The position numbers were made by a program, and so were the translations under genes. Below, piece by piece: positions 21,630-31,730 of a stretch of 64,000 bases of DNA. The stretch covers positions 434,001-498,000 of the forward strand of contig CP150553.1 of the NCBI GenBank assembly GCA_049487715.1. Direction: 5' to 3'. The stretch is from Pycnococcus provasolii (taxonomy: Eukaryota > Chlorophyta > Pseudoscourfieldiophyceae > Pseudoscourfieldiales). Position 1 is the stretch's first letter; the number at the start of each line of letters is the position of its first letter. The notes beneath the pieces were generated by a model. It saw nothing but the letters and a program-made list of their open reading frames with translations. It was not told the DNA's origin and did no database searches.

Positions 21630-22973
21630 ATGGCGTCTTCTTCGTCTCCCCCTCTTGAGGATCCGTCAGCACAACAACCACTCATGTCAGCACCCTTTGA
21701 AAACAGTGATTCTTCAACGAAATCACTCAAATCACTCGAATCCGCTACGAGAGATTTAAGGCTTCTGCTGGAGAACGGTATCGCGCAGAGATTTCAACTG
21801 AAAAAGTGGTGCGAAGATCCCACAGGAGGAAACTGCATATGCGGACACGACTACTGGTCCTCGAACCACCTGACCATACTGCACTCTCTGCTCCTGCCCG
21901 TGCGACCAGAGGCGGTCAAGCTTATCGCGCTCGAGGAACTGCAAAACAGAACAGACTTGGACGCAAGTGCACTCGAGTACGGAGAGGTGGACCTCTCGAA
22001 CCTCGCGGACGTGCTGCGAGACGTCGCGAAGGAGGCGGCGAAGGCGACGGAGGGTGACGACGACGAAGCGCCAGCCATCTTCTGGGACCTCGGAAGCGGG
22101 TGTGGTAAGGTGGTGTTCGCCGCGGCGGCGACCGGCGCTTTCACGGCGTGCTTTGGCGTCGAAATTCTCCGTGACGTCGCAGCCATCGGAGACGCTCTGC
22201 TGCCCGAAGTGCGTACGTACGTTGCGCACAAACGGTGCGTTGATGTGCGCCTGTTTCGCGGCGACGCGCTTCGCGGCCCGACGGCACGATGGTGGCCGTC
22301 GGCGGAAGTGCCTCCGCAGGATGCAACTGTCGAGGGCGACGAGGGTGGTCTGCTGCTTGTTGGCGAAGAGCGTGATGAGGGAGACTCAGCTTCAGCGTCA
22401 CTGCCGGCGACACAGCCACCTTCACCCCCTGCGCGAACTTCAAATGCATCTCTCGTCGTCTACTGCGATTGTACGCTGTTCGACGAAGCTGGACGAATAC
22501 GCCTGGCGCATATTGCAGAACGCCACATGCCTGCCGGTGCCTGCGTTGCCACCGCACTGCTCCCTTTGCCGACTCGTGCATTTCGTGTCACTGCGGTGCG
22601 ACCCGTCAAATTTTCCTGGGGCGAGGCTGAGGTGGTGGTGCAACGCCGCCGCGCCGTGAACGAACCTTTTGGATTGTGTGCGAGATGCTTCGATCAAATG
22701 GTCCTTCGATCGCAGGATGGCGGCGAGCAGGATCACCTAGAGCAGGAGCAGGTTAACACCAGCGACGATCCCGTTGGCGCATGTCACCTCTGCGGATGGC
22801 TATGGTGCCACTCTCGTGGCTGCCGCGTGACATGCGCGGTGTGTGAGAAGAACGTGTGCAGCGACTGCTCGTCGACGCATGGTGATGGAGAAAAATCCGT
22901 CGACATTTGCGTGCAATGTGCGCCGCCTCAGGACACGATGAACGACGACGACGACGACGACGAGGACGAATGA
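21630..22973 (+). CDS. DOT1-like SAM-dependent methyltransferase with C-terminal Cys-rich zinc finger
   Basis: 447 residues from the ATG at 21630. The N terminus has a small Cys/His segment (CICGHDYW). The central domain, residues about 145-345, carries the SAM-binding motif I WDLGSGCGKVVFAAA followed by an acidic end of strand 2 (FGVEILRD). This spacing and wording match DOT1-type histone H3 Lys79 methyltransferases more than other class I enzymes. Residues about 360-430 have a run of CxxC and Cx2-4C pairs that should bind zinc. The tail is poly-Asp/Glu. A chromatin or protein-Lys methyltransferase role is inferred; the histone substrate is unproven. Confidence 0.7.
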   Translation: MASSSSPPLEDPSAQQPLMSAPFENSDSSTKSLKSLESATRDLRLLLENGIAQRFQLKKWCEDPTGGNCICGHDYWSSNHLTILHSLLLPVRPEAVKLIALEELQNRTDLDASALEYGEVDLSNLADVLRDVAKEAAKATEGDDDEAPAIFWDLGSGCGKVVFAAAATGAFTACFGVEILRDVAAIGDALLPEVRTYVAHKRCVDVRLFRGDALRGPTARWWPSAEVPPQDATVEGDEGGLLLVGEERDEGDSASASLPATQPPSPPARTSNASLVVYCDCTLFDEAGRIRLAHIAERHMPAGACVATALLPLPTRAFRVTAVRPVKFSWGEAEVVVQRRRAVNEPFGLCARCFDQMVLRSQDGGEQDHLEQEQVNTSDDPVGACHLCGWLWCHSRGCRVTCAVCEKNVCSDCSSTHGDGEKSVDICVQCAPPQDTMNDDDDDDEDE

Positions 22974-23120
22974 CAAAATTAGGAATTGATGCCGTGTGTA
23001 TATATTTATCGTTCCATGTAAGAAAGAAATCTGTGGTGATTTTTCGCGACACACTTTTTACAAACATGCGCAACAGTAGTGGCAACCTGAGGTTTGTACA
23101 TACTTCCTCTTTCCTTTTGT

Positions 23121-24124
23121 TCAGCGGAAGTACACAGACTTGCGCGCCTTGCTGGAACGTGCCCAAGGGCTTGGTGGGGCGTTCACCATAGGCTCAGGAA
23201 ACCAGGAAATGTTCCTGTCGCTGTCGTTCTCCTTGGCAGGCATTGGCTGATCCCACGCGCGTGGCGACAGCGTGCGCTTCGCACCAAGCCGCGCATCCTG
23301 CGCGAGTCGCGCGTCAATGTCGCGCAGGTCTTCGAACTTGTATCCTGCGGGTGCGAGTATGTCTGATTCGAGTCTCTCGAGGACTTCCTGAGCACAGACT
23401 GCGTACGTTTTGTACGAGTCAGAGGCGTGTTGGCTGGTGTCCTTCGCTGCCGCTGTCGTGTGCGGATAGGCTGATGGCGCGCGCAGCGCACGCTGTGCCG
23501 TCGAGTGCAGTGCCCTGCGAAGAGGTGGGGTGAGAGGGGGGGGTTTGCGTGTTGGTCAGGATTATGTGACGGCAATTGTGTGTGTGTGTGTGTGTGTGCG
23601 TGCGTGCGTTTCACGTACCATGCAGCCCCTGCACACTTGGGTGTATCGACACGTCCGTCTCGAAGCATGTTCGCGAGTTCGACGAGGCAAGAGTGGTACT
23701 GTGCGACGAACGCGACGTTGACTGGGAATTCCTCCGGTGCGAAGAGGAGCGGTTCAAACTTCATGGCGAGCACCCACTCTCTGGTGCACATGTCCGTCGC
23801 AGCTGCGTCGAGACCCGCGACGAGGTCAAGAAGCGCGACGAGCGCGTCGGCGTCCTTGGCTGCGAGTGCCGCGATGCGTGCGGCATACGCGGGTGGAATC
23901 ACACCACTGCTACAAGTGCCAGTGCCCACAAAACCCCCTAAATGTGCAGGAGTCACATTCAAAGAGGAAGGCTGAAGCACACAATCCCTGACAAGATCCC
24001 CATCCACACCACCGACCACACCATCCACACCACAAGGCGACCCCGAAGGCGAAGAAGAGAAAGACGACGAGTGGTATCCTGACAGGTACGACTGCTCGAA
24101 CGCACGCTGCAGGAGGTGCGCCAT
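23121..24124 (-). CDS. Unknown protein, two exons
   Basis: Exon 1 runs 24124-23619 and exon 2 runs 23514-23121, with an intron of 104 nt (GT at 23618, AG at 23515). Together they give 900 nt and 299 residues with the frame preserved. Without splicing the frame reads through an (AC)n-coded His-Thr run and then low-quality sequence, which supports the intron. The start is the ATG at 24124; upstream codons are not ATG. The protein has a Ser/Gly-rich N terminus, an Ala/Leu-rich helical middle (residues 85-165) and a C-terminal part with a D-x-R-D-I-D-A-R-L helix. No family is recognised. Confidence 0.75.
23515..23618 (-). other. Spliceosomal intron containing (GT)n
   Basis: Donor GTACGTG, acceptor CTCTTCGCAG. 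Part of the intron is a (CA)n run on the sense strand (GT on the plus strand, 23578-23610). Confidence 0.85.
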
Positions 24125-24736
24125 TATGGAACTATTCTGAATGTGAATGTGGGGGGAAAATGACGTGACTTGACCGACAGACACGTCTTTTTTTTCCCGA
24201 GGGGGAGGGGGGGGAGAATTTCAAACTCCCTGCCAGGAGATTGCAAAGGGGGTCCACCTTCTCTCCCTTCGGACTTGGGCTTCTCCTTGGCTTGTTCTGC
24301 TGGAAGGGGATACGCCTGTGGACGGTTATTGGGTGTTGGGGGATCTCCCGACTACTCCAAACCAAACCTTTTTGGTGTCCTACGGTTGTTGAGCGAGTAA
24401 GTACGTGGTGTCACGTATGCACAGCTCATGAACAACTTAACGCGTGAGGATTGGCGGTCCGTTGTGCACACTGTCAAGGCGTCGTCCCTCATACTCGCCG
24501 GGCAAAGGAACTAAAAAGTAGGGCAAGAAGTCGACATTTCTGGGCAAGAAACACAGCATTGGCTAATCGCGAATCTGCGCCCGTGGCCATACCTTTATGC
24601 GGCAAAAGGAAGTTACCCGAGTGCCAAGGTTTTGGCCAGGACACCTTTGCGGCTTTGCTGGAATTTCGGTTGAGACTTTCCGCAGTGTCGCCGTGCAAGG
24701 CTTCCGAGAAGACCTTGCACACTTTGTGAAAGAAGG
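24125..24736. other. Divergent intergenic region without recognised gene
   Basis: 612 bp between the two-exon unknown gene (-) and a small plus-strand frame. Nothing beyond a short poly-T/G-rich tract near 24187-24212 is seen. Confidence 0.45.
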
Positions 24737-25003
24737 ATGAACATGGAGGAGGGAGACGACGAACTGCGCGCCATCCCGATCGGAGGCCTCGGATCGAAGA
24801 GCAGGGCCTTCGTGGTCGTGTCTAACAAGTGGAGTGAGCAGAGCTCTTCGGAGCGCGCGGTGGTACGCTTCGTCATGAAATCTTGCGAAGCCATGCGCAC
24901 GATTGCGCACGAGCCACGTCCGCCTAACAACGTCATCATGATCAACGTCGGCAAGGAGTACGCGTTCCATAACGACTTCACGGAGATCTCCACGACGGGC
25001 TAA
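24737..25003 (+). CDS. Small unknown protein (88 residues)
   Basis: Starts at the ATG at 24737, with a second in-frame ATG two codons later. The composition is soluble and balanced: an acidic start (EEGDDELRAI), a beta-like stretch (SRAFVVVSN), an amphipathic helix (residues 37-56), a proline turn and a second beta stretch (NVIMINVGKEY). This looks like a small alpha/beta fold and has codon use like its neighbours, so I consider it real, but I recognise no family. It may be one exon of a longer gene. It lies 540 bp upstream of RPP30 on the same strand. Confidence 0.55.
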   Translation: MNMEEGDDELRAIPIGGLGSKSRAFVVVSNKWSEQSSSERAVVRFVMKSCEAMRTIAHEPRPPNNVIMINVGKEYAFHNDFTEISTTG

Positions 25004-25543
25004 GGAGCAAATACAATCTTTGGGATAAAGCTGTACAACGCAACTTTGCTACTGTCGGACCATGGACATTGATAAGATCGCGACTGCAATGATTACATCT
25101 CAGCGCGCACTCATGGAGCTTGAGGCAGCGCAGCCGGGACAACTTGCTCTCTACTGAGGTACGCCGTCACAGAAGCAAGGTCACGCCTCGTCGCACAACG
25201 CGTGGATCTTGAGAGGCCGCCAATATTTTATACGCGAAGCGTTCACAACACGCGCATCGAGCGCTTGTGGCCATAGGGGAACGTTGGGCGGGCCCTTTTT
25301 TCTGAGGTGCGCGCCGCCGCCGGTTTTTTGTCGGCCCGGGGAAGGCCCGGCGGGGGGCCAGTCAGTGGAGGCGGGAGAGAAAAATCTCCGCGGAGTCCCC
25401 CCCAACCCGTTTCCCCAAAATCATCATTGTCGTGATTTGGCATGTGCATGCGCATGTGTATGTCATCGCACGCGCTGTCACTGTTTTAGTTTAAGACTGA
25501 CTTGCTGTAAAGAGAGGTGCTGACAACTCGTAGGAAGGAAGGT
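25004..25543. other. Intergenic region without recognised gene
   Basis: 540 bp. A 31-codon open frame at 25062-25157 is too short to support. GC-rich sequence around 25280-25400 holds no feature I can name. Confidence 0.4.
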
Positions 25544-26506
25544 ATGCCGTTCTACGATCTGAACGTCGTCGTGTCGTCGTCCTCCGGTGTCGAAGCAACA
25601 TCCGCCGCCGCCGCACTGTCACAGCCATCCCTAGCGCGCATCGTTACCGCGGCTGAACTGCTTGGTATCAAAGGAGGCGTCGCCTTCGCACACGTCGTGC
25701 AAAAGAGAGTGCCTACGCTCTCCAAGAAGAATCCGGACGTTCTCGACCTCGCGGCTTTCCAAACTGGTGGTACATACGACAAGATTCAAGTCTACTCGCG
25801 TTTGACGATTGAGGCGTCGGAAGTCGCACACGTCGCGTTTCTCGCCGGCGACGAGGCAAAGACCGCGGCTGACCAGGATGCGCGTAACGCAGCAAAGGGA
25901 TTCGATATCGTCGCCGTGCGCCCGCTCACTGCAGACGTGCTCGCTTGGGCGTGCAGGAACGCTCGGACATTCGACGTGCTGTCTCTCGACCTCGCCACAA
26001 GATTGCCGTTCCGCCTCGCCGCAAAACCTCTGAACGCGGCGAGAGACGCCGGCGTCGCTCTTGAGGTGTCATTTGGGCCGGCGCTGCGCGGTGGGCCGAC
26101 GGCAAGAAGACAGCTCTTCGCCAACGCGCAGCTCCTCGCTCACGCGCTCGGCATGGTTGGAGGTAATCCGATGCCGCCGCGAGGCGTGCGAAGGCGTGGC
26201 GTCCTGCTCACGTCCGCCGCAACACGTGCTGAGGACATGCGCGCACCGCGCGACGCCGCAAACTTGGCGACGCTCATGGGATTCACGGTCGACGGCGCTC
26301 TCGCTGCGGTGTCTCGCGTTCCTGAGGAGGTGCTCCAACGCGGTGCACAGCGCCGAACGGGTGTGGTGGGCGTGCTGAAGGTGGAAGACGCCATGGACGG
26401 CGATTACGAGGAGGAGGACGAGGAGGACGAGGAGGACAAGGAGGACGCTGACGACGACGATGCTGACGATGACGACGATAATGATGTGATGGACCTTGAA
26501 AACTAG
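25544..26506 (+). CDS. RPP30: Ribonuclease P/MRP protein subunit p30
   Basis: 320 residues from the ATG at 25544. Family motifs appear in order: FYDLNVVV at the start, FDIVAVRPLT near residue 125, VLSLDLATRLPF near 148, the ALEVSFGPALRG and TARRQLFANAQLL segment near 180-205, then a strand of LLTSAATRAEDMRAPRDAANL type near 220-245. This is the TIM-barrel p30 protein of RNase P and RNase MRP, which acts in pre-tRNA 5' processing and rRNA maturation in the nucleus. The last about 40 residues are an acidic Glu/Asp tail specific to this protein. Length is close to the usual 270-300 once the tail is removed. Confidence 0.93.
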   Translation: MPFYDLNVVVSSSSGVEATSAAAALSQPSLARIVTAAELLGIKGGVAFAHVVQKRVPTLSKKNPDVLDLAAFQTGGTYDKIQVYSRLTIEASEVAHVAFLAGDEAKTAADQDARNAAKGFDIVAVRPLTADVLAWACRNARTFDVLSLDLATRLPFRLAAKPLNAARDAGVALEVSFGPALRGGPTARRQLFANAQLLAHALGMVGGNPMPPRGVRRRGVLLTSAATRAEDMRAPRDAANLATLMGFTVDGALAAVSRVPEEVLQRGAQRRTGVVGVLKVEDAMDGDYEEEDEEDEEDKEDADDDDADDDDDNDVMDLEN

Positions 26507-26597
26507 CGAATATTTATGACGATGTAAAATTACCTACACTGCAACAACAACCCGAGACACTCTCTTCATGTCGCGTCTCCCGTTCCTTCATAGCAAT

Positions 26598-26624
26598 CAT
26601 CATCATCATCATCATCATCATCAC
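26598..26624. repeat. (CAT)n microsatellite
   Basis: A run of CAT units lies in the 3' gap between the convergent RPP30 gene and the secreted-protein gene. Confidence 0.9.
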
Positions 26625-26735
26625 CCCCTTCCATCTTATTCATCGTCACGGCAGCAAAGCAACACACACACAAAACAAAACAAAACAAAAGAACTGGTCC
26701 AAGCCTCATCATGATTCTCTCAAAAGCAAGAGAGA

Positions 26736-28079
26736 TTACGCGGTTGTTGTCGTTAAGCACTTGCCAGAAATGTCGGCGATTTCGAGAAGCGTCTGCGCAT
26801 TCGCCTGATCCGATGTGATCAAGTTCTTCCATACTTGTGAAATCGCCACCTTGTCCGCTTCACTGGACACGCTGTCGAGTGCCTGCGAAATCCTCCAAAG
26901 CATGGAAAGCAGTATGTTCATCGTCGCCTCGTCGACAACTGTGCCCTGATCCGCGGCGGCCGTCGTAAGTTTCGCCATAGTGCCGACCATCACCTTCACA
27001 TCTTGCACACTCTTCACCTTGCTAAGCGGAAGGCCAACCTGCTCGAAGAAATCGCCCATGTCGATGCCCTCTGGCAGCGACTTTTGAATTTCCATGGCAA
27101 TGTTCATGTTTTTCTCCATGTTCGCGACGTTATCCGGCGTGCACTTCGTGACGCCCACCGGCGCCATGGATTTCATCATCGTCATGATGGCCCCCACAGT
27201 ATCGGGAGAAAGGTCGGCTTCCGCGAGAGCTGGAACGACCGATTTGAAAATCGACTCGCACTGAGCGTTTGACATGGTCACGCCAGCACCACTCATTGTC
27301 AGGATCATGATGGGGCAGATCGATGCAGGATTGAGATTAGTCAACGCTGATCCTCCCGTGCCCGATGCGAGGAAGCCGTTGATCATTGTCGACATTGCCG
27401 GATTACTGAGCATACCACTAACCGCAATGAGCATGTTGCACATCTCCTCCGGCGTGAATTGGGCCTGCATCTCCTTCATCATTGGCTGAACCACCTTGAA
27501 CATCTTCTCGAATTCCTCTCCATCCATTTTCGATGCCAACTCTCCATACATGTCAAGCATCGACTTGAGTATGGAGTCTGGCAAATCAACCATCTGCGAG
27601 GTTGCCGCAGCACCACCCTGGTTGAATTGCGCGGCAAGTTTGACAGACACGCCAGTTTCAGGATTGAGCATAGGTGCCATAGTGTTCATAACACTCACCG
27701 ATTCGGCAGCCGTCATGTTGCCCATCGCCTGCTTGGAGAGCTGGACGATCTGCTCCGCTTGCTCCTTTGTCATCGTATCGAGATTCGCCTGCTCGCGCAC
27801 TGCTCCTCCACTCGCGTCGTTCGTCTTCACCGCCGTTGGCGACACCGGCGTCGCAAATACCATAGCGAGCGCCTTCGCGACATTCGGCTCGAGACTGGCT
27901 CCGGTGATGTTTTTGTAGATTGCCTGATTCGCCTCCGCTGGCGTTCCTTGGAACGGGCACGACGCCGTCACGGAGACGGTGGCGGCGGTCTCGGCAGCAG
28001 CAGCATGGACGAGTGCCGTGGTGGTGGTGGTGGCAAGCGTCGCCACGAGGAGGATCTGGATCGTCGTCGTAGTAAGCAT
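26736..28079 (-). CDS. Secreted Met-rich unknown protein
   Basis: 447 residues from the ATG at 28079. A clear signal peptide is present (LTTTTIQILLVATLATTTTTALVHA, here residues 2 to about 26, ending in an Ala-rich cleavage region). The mature protein is almost entirely helical. It is unusually rich in Met, Ala, Ser and Thr, with repeated MxxMM and NPxxMSxM themes, and a few Cys (CPF, EEMCNM, ICPIM, QCES, TKC, GKC) that could pair outside the cell. No membrane span follows the signal peptide. I recognise no family. An extracellular or lumenal role is inferred from the signal peptide only. Confidence 0.78.
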   Translation of the reverse strand: MLTTTTIQILLVATLATTTTTALVHAAAAETAATVSVTASCPFQGTPAEANQAIYKNITGASLEPNVAKALAMVFATPVSPTAVKTNDASGGAVREQANLDTMTKEQAEQIVQLSKQAMGNMTAAESVSVMNTMAPMLNPETGVSVKLAAQFNQGGAAATSQMVDLPDSILKSMLDMYGELASKMDGEEFEKMFKVVQPMMKEMQAQFTPEEMCNMLIAVSGMLSNPAMSTMINGFLASGTGGSALTNLNPASICPIMILTMSGAGVTMSNAQCESIFKSVVPALAEADLSPDTVGAIMTMMKSMAPVGVTKCTPDNVANMEKNMNIAMEIQKSLPEGIDMGDFFEQVGLPLSKVKSVQDVKVMVGTMAKLTTAAADQGTVVDEATMNILLSMLWRISQALDSVSSEADKVAISQVWKNLITSDQANAQTLLEIADISGKCLTTTTA

Positions 28080-28389
28080 GTTGTTGTTGGTATTGATTGG
28101 CGTACGCCGTGATAAGTAAAGTATGAATATCAGCACTTGCGAGATTCTTTATTCTTGGCGATGAGGGAAGCCGGAAAGTGTATGTGAACCGTCAGTACTC
28201 GGAGAGTCGGTTGGGACAAGACCACCACGTGGGTCCAGAGCGTAAAGTTTGGGGGTTTAAAAACAGGAGACCCCTTTTGTGTTTTGAAAGATGGAATTCG
28301 CGCCGCCGGGGAGGGCCGGAGGGTGTTCCAAAAACAATGTATGTTACCACATCTTGTACACACACCTACCACTTCTGACTTCTCAAAGC
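28080..28389. other. Tandem-gene spacer without recognised gene
   Basis: 310 bp between two minus-strand genes. Nothing is seen except the start of a CAA/GTT-type run that belongs to the end of the downstream AP2 gene. Confidence 0.4.
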
Positions 28390-29568
28390 TCACTGAGGAT
28401 TTGTTGTTGTTGTTGTTGTTGTTGTGTGGATACCGCGTTTGTCAGCGTCGCTGCTGCTGTAGTTGTGAATGTGAACCGTCGCGCCATGAAAAATGTAGTT
28501 GATCGTCGTAGCAGCACCACCACCACTGCCGGAAGGAGGCGACGAGGCGTATGGTGCCGCCGACGATGCGATGGGGGGAGGAGGAGGGAGAACTTGTCGT
28601 CGAGGTTGTTCTGCCACCAATGGCGGCGGTGGTGGCGGCGCTTCGTGACAATGTTGCTGCATCGATGATGATGTCACCCTGTGATTGAGTTTTTGTTGCA
28701 GTAGCGATATGGTCTTCGCGGCGTGCGCGACAGAGGAATGGTACTCTTTAGGAACTTGCACCGTGTCATCGAAGTTGAGTAGAGCTGAGTCCTTGTTCAA
28801 GTCACGCCAAGCGCGGTCGCGCACGAACGCTGCCTCCTCGGCAGTTTCGTACGTTCCCAGGTAAATACGCTGGCTGTTGTGCGAAACTTGTGCCTCGAAC
28901 TTCCTTTTCGCCTTGTTTTTGGAAACACCGCGGTAGGATGACGACGACGGCGGCGAGAATATTTGGCGCGGCTGATGTTGCGTGAGCGTGTTATCATCTT
29001 GGGTCATCGCGTCGTCGTCGTCGTCGTCATCGCCAAGACCACAAGCAGCAGCAACAACAGCTTCAGCGTCGGTGATTTTCTTCTCAAGAGGAGGACGACG
29101 AGGGTCGTCTTCAGCTTCGACTTCAACGGACGTTCGGACGTTGCCATGGATCGCCAGTTGGTCTCTGTTGTGTTGTTCATTGTGTTGCTGCTGCATCTTC
29201 ATCTTCTTTTTTTCAGGTTCATCATCACATCCGGTAGCAGAGAGATGATCGCGACGCTTCACCAGATCTTTCTTCTTGCTCATGAGAATTCCATTCTCGT
29301 CGTGCGATTGCGAAGGAGACGGCGTGTGTGACGGCGACTTCGTCGTCTTTGCCATCGTGAAGAATGGTGGGAGTGGGAATGGTGGTGATGGTGGTGCTGT
29401 TGCTGCTGCGCCGCCCTCGGAATTTGGTGGTAAGGCGGCAGTTCGTGTCGGCGAGGCGGTCGCCAGCGCACGTGCTGCTTTCACGTACTGCTGATCAGCG
29501 TCGCCTTCATCTTCCCCGCGGCGGAGTAGCGCCAAGCCGGCGGCTTTTTCTTGCTGCTGCTGCTGCAT
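28390..29568 (-). CDS. AP2/ERF-domain transcription factor
   Basis: 392 residues from the ATG at 29568. One AP2 domain spans residues about 212-267, opening YRGVSKNKAKRKF and containing YLGTYETAEEAA followed by the amphipathic helix AFVRDRAWRDL. This is the DNA-binding fold of plant and algal AP2/ERF proteins. The rest is low complexity: poly-Gln at the start, Pro-rich, Asp-rich (residues 180-186), His- and Gln-rich stretches, and a poly-Thr C terminus. A basic segment near residues 98-125 could be a nuclear localisation signal. It is divergent from the SOD/trypsin gene, sharing a 315-bp promoter gap. The target genes are unknown. Confidence 0.88.
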   Translation of the reverse strand: MQQQQQEKAAGLALLRRGEDEGDADQQYVKAARALATASPTRTAALPPNSEGGAAATAPPSPPFPLPPFFTMAKTTKSPSHTPSPSQSHDENGILMSKKKDLVKRRDHLSATGCDDEPEKKKMKMQQQHNEQHNRDQLAIHGNVRTSVEVEAEDDPRRPPLEKKITDAEAVVAAACGLGDDDDDDDAMTQDDNTLTQHQPRQIFSPPSSSSYRGVSKNKAKRKFEAQVSHNSQRIYLGTYETAEEAAFVRDRAWRDLNKDSALLNFDDTVQVPKEYHSSVAHAAKTISLLQQKLNHRVTSSSMQQHCHEAPPPPPPLVAEQPRRQVLPPPPPIASSAAPYASSPPSGSGGGAATTINYIFHGATVHIHNYSSSDADKRGIHTTTTTTTTNPQ

Positions 29569-29883
29569 CGATCTACGATAGAATCGCCACTGATCGCTGA
29601 AACAAGAAAATGCGCGTTACCGGGGGAGGCGGAAGGGACAGGGCGACTTCGAATCCTCCAGTTGTTTTGGTCGGGGGTAGGGAGAGGGGGTGGTCCAGGT
29701 GGGTCAGGACGTGATTATCCCCCCCTCGATTTTCTGAAAAAAAAGAACGCAAACCCCGATTTTCTGAAAAGAAGCAAACCCCGAAATCAAACTTCAAAAT
29801 CAAAATCACTTCCTCCCTTCTCTCATCAGCAGGTGTCACACAATTCATCGTTCATTTTTTTTTGTTGGAACAATCTTCTGAGG
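29569..29883. other. Divergent promoter gap
   Basis: 315 bp shared by the AP2 gene (-) and the SOD-like/trypsin gene (+). A direct repeat of CCCCGATTTTCTGAAAA occurs at 29724-29740 (with one variation) and 29754-29770. No gene is seen. Confidence 0.5.
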
Positions 29884-31652
29884 ATGATCATGATGAAGAA
29901 GTGCTTGCATGTTGTCATGCTCGTCGTCTTCTCCGCTGCGGTAAGAACTACTAGCGCACTCACATGCGACGACGACGATAGTGGTAGTAGTAGGAGTAAT
30001 AGTAATAGTACGTCGTCGTGTAAACAAGCGGGAAGCGCGCTCTTTCCCATATCAGCCTCAGCTGAGCTCGGCGCGCTCGGAAATGTGACGCTCTATCAGG
30101 CGAAACCGAACGAACCCGTGCGCATCAATGTCACGTACGACGACACATCACGCCGCGCGATGGTCGGTGCATTCAAAGTCCGCATTTCAGCTGAGCCTCT
30201 TGCTAGGGCCGACGCTGGAACGACGCAAGACGAGTGTCGTGGTGCACTCACGACACTACACGATCCGGAAAAACGCGCGCCGCCATTCGTCAGCTTAGTC
30301 GACTACGCGAAAGGATGCAGGAGGAACGACGAGATAGCTCAGCAGCAGCAGACCAGCAGTGTGCACGTGGCGATCTGAGCGGTAAGCACGGTTTGCTACC
30401 CGCACCGAGTGGGACGCGCACGCTCGAGGACACGAGTCTGCAAATTCATGACATAATTGGCCGGGCATTCGTGATTGAGAATGTCATCTCGCGAACCGTT
30501 GCATGCGCAAACATCGTCATGGACGTCGACGACGATGACGACTACAAGAATATGCCTCGACTTGTTGAGGAAGCTCCCAGCGAGACTACCAGAGCACTTA
30601 GCTCGCCGCCGCCGCCGTCGTCGTCGTCGTCGCGGTGTTCTGTGCCGGCGCCAAGGTGCACGAGTGGCCACGAACTCGGCGAACTCGGAAGCAGCGAAGA
30701 AGACGGCAGCTCGCTTCGCATACTAGGTGGAACTGAGGCAAAGCGTGGCGCGTATCCGTGGATAGTCAACATGGGCGTGTGCAGTGGGACGCTTATCGCA
30801 CCGAGCGTCGTTCTCACAGCCGCGCACTGCGTGGCACCCTTCGGTCCGATCCGACTTGGTCAGGTCGTGATGATGGGCTGTCATAGTCTGAGTGGTCAAA
30901 CGTGTCAAGAGTCTGGGCGAATCACTGGCATATTCCCGCACGAGAAGTACACGGATCAACAGTTGGACTCTTCGCTGACGGATGACGGGAAGCCTCGTGC
31001 GAAATTTGCGTACGACGTCGCCATATTGATTCTCGAAAAGCAGCATCGAACGCCCGTGGCAACGATCGCGACGCGCGAAGACGATCCAGCGTACTGCGAG
31101 AAGAGCGCGAGCACGGTGGCTGGATGGGGTGTTGATGCAACCGGACGACGATATGCATCGAGTGTGCTCCTTGAAGTTGAGGTGCCTGTGGTCTCGCATG
31201 AGCGTTGTGAAGAGGCGTGGGGCAAGGGACGCATAGGCTCGACGATGATCTGTGCAGGCTTTGACGACGGCGGGTGTGATGCATGTCAGGGTGACAGCGG
31301 CGGGCCAATCTTCACGTCGACACGCTGTGCGCCGCCTGGCACTCCACCACGTGTATTCGGGATCACCAGTTGGGGGTCCAAGTGCGACAAAGAGGATCGC
31401 AAGCCTTACGGCGTGTACACGTCGGTGGCGTCTGTACGCGACTGGATTGCATCGAAAATGCCATCTGGTGATCAGCTTGCTGAACTTGACGAGCGCGTGC
31501 TTCCGTATGTGGTACGTGCAATCAATCAGACAGCGTCAGATAATGCTTTTTGTGGAGTATTCGATGAGTCGCGGTGTTCAATGAATGTGGTTGCAGGGAA
31601 TTGCCCAAAGCTTTGCAGAAGCTCGTGTCCGTTAGTTAGGACTACGACGTGA
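29884..31652 (+). CDS. Secreted SOD-like domain fused to trypsin-like serine protease (one frame break)
   Basis: The start is the ATG at 29884, with a signal peptide of about 25 residues. Frame 1 is open to 30378 and frame 2 from 30234 to 31652; the homologous sequence crosses between them at a CAG run near 30345. The N-terminal part resembles secreted copper-only superoxide dismutases (GNVTLYQ strand, GDLSGKHG loop at about 30369-30392, a VGRS-VVIH-like strand, CANI), but several His copper ligands are absent, so it may be inactive. From about 30715 comes an S1 protease: activation site R-ILGG, His in LTAAHC (30813-30830), Asp in YDVAILIL (near 31011), Ser in GDSGGP (31289-31306). A Cys-rich tail (near 31540-31640) is ShKT-like. 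An extracellular protease is inferred. Cause of the break: probably a 1-nt indel. Confidence 0.8.
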
Positions 31653-31730
31653 TCAGCTACTACCTCCTCCACCATTTTGGAAGATCGTCATTGTAATGCA
31701 TAATAAGTTAGTTACATTTTGTCGTCACCT

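Noticed and set aside
24563-24993. Minus-strand frames of 126 and 135 codons over the small gene at 24737
   Set aside because: They are Arg/Ser-rich shadows without domains; the plus frame has a compact alternating strand/helix pattern and an ATG. Confidence in either is limited.
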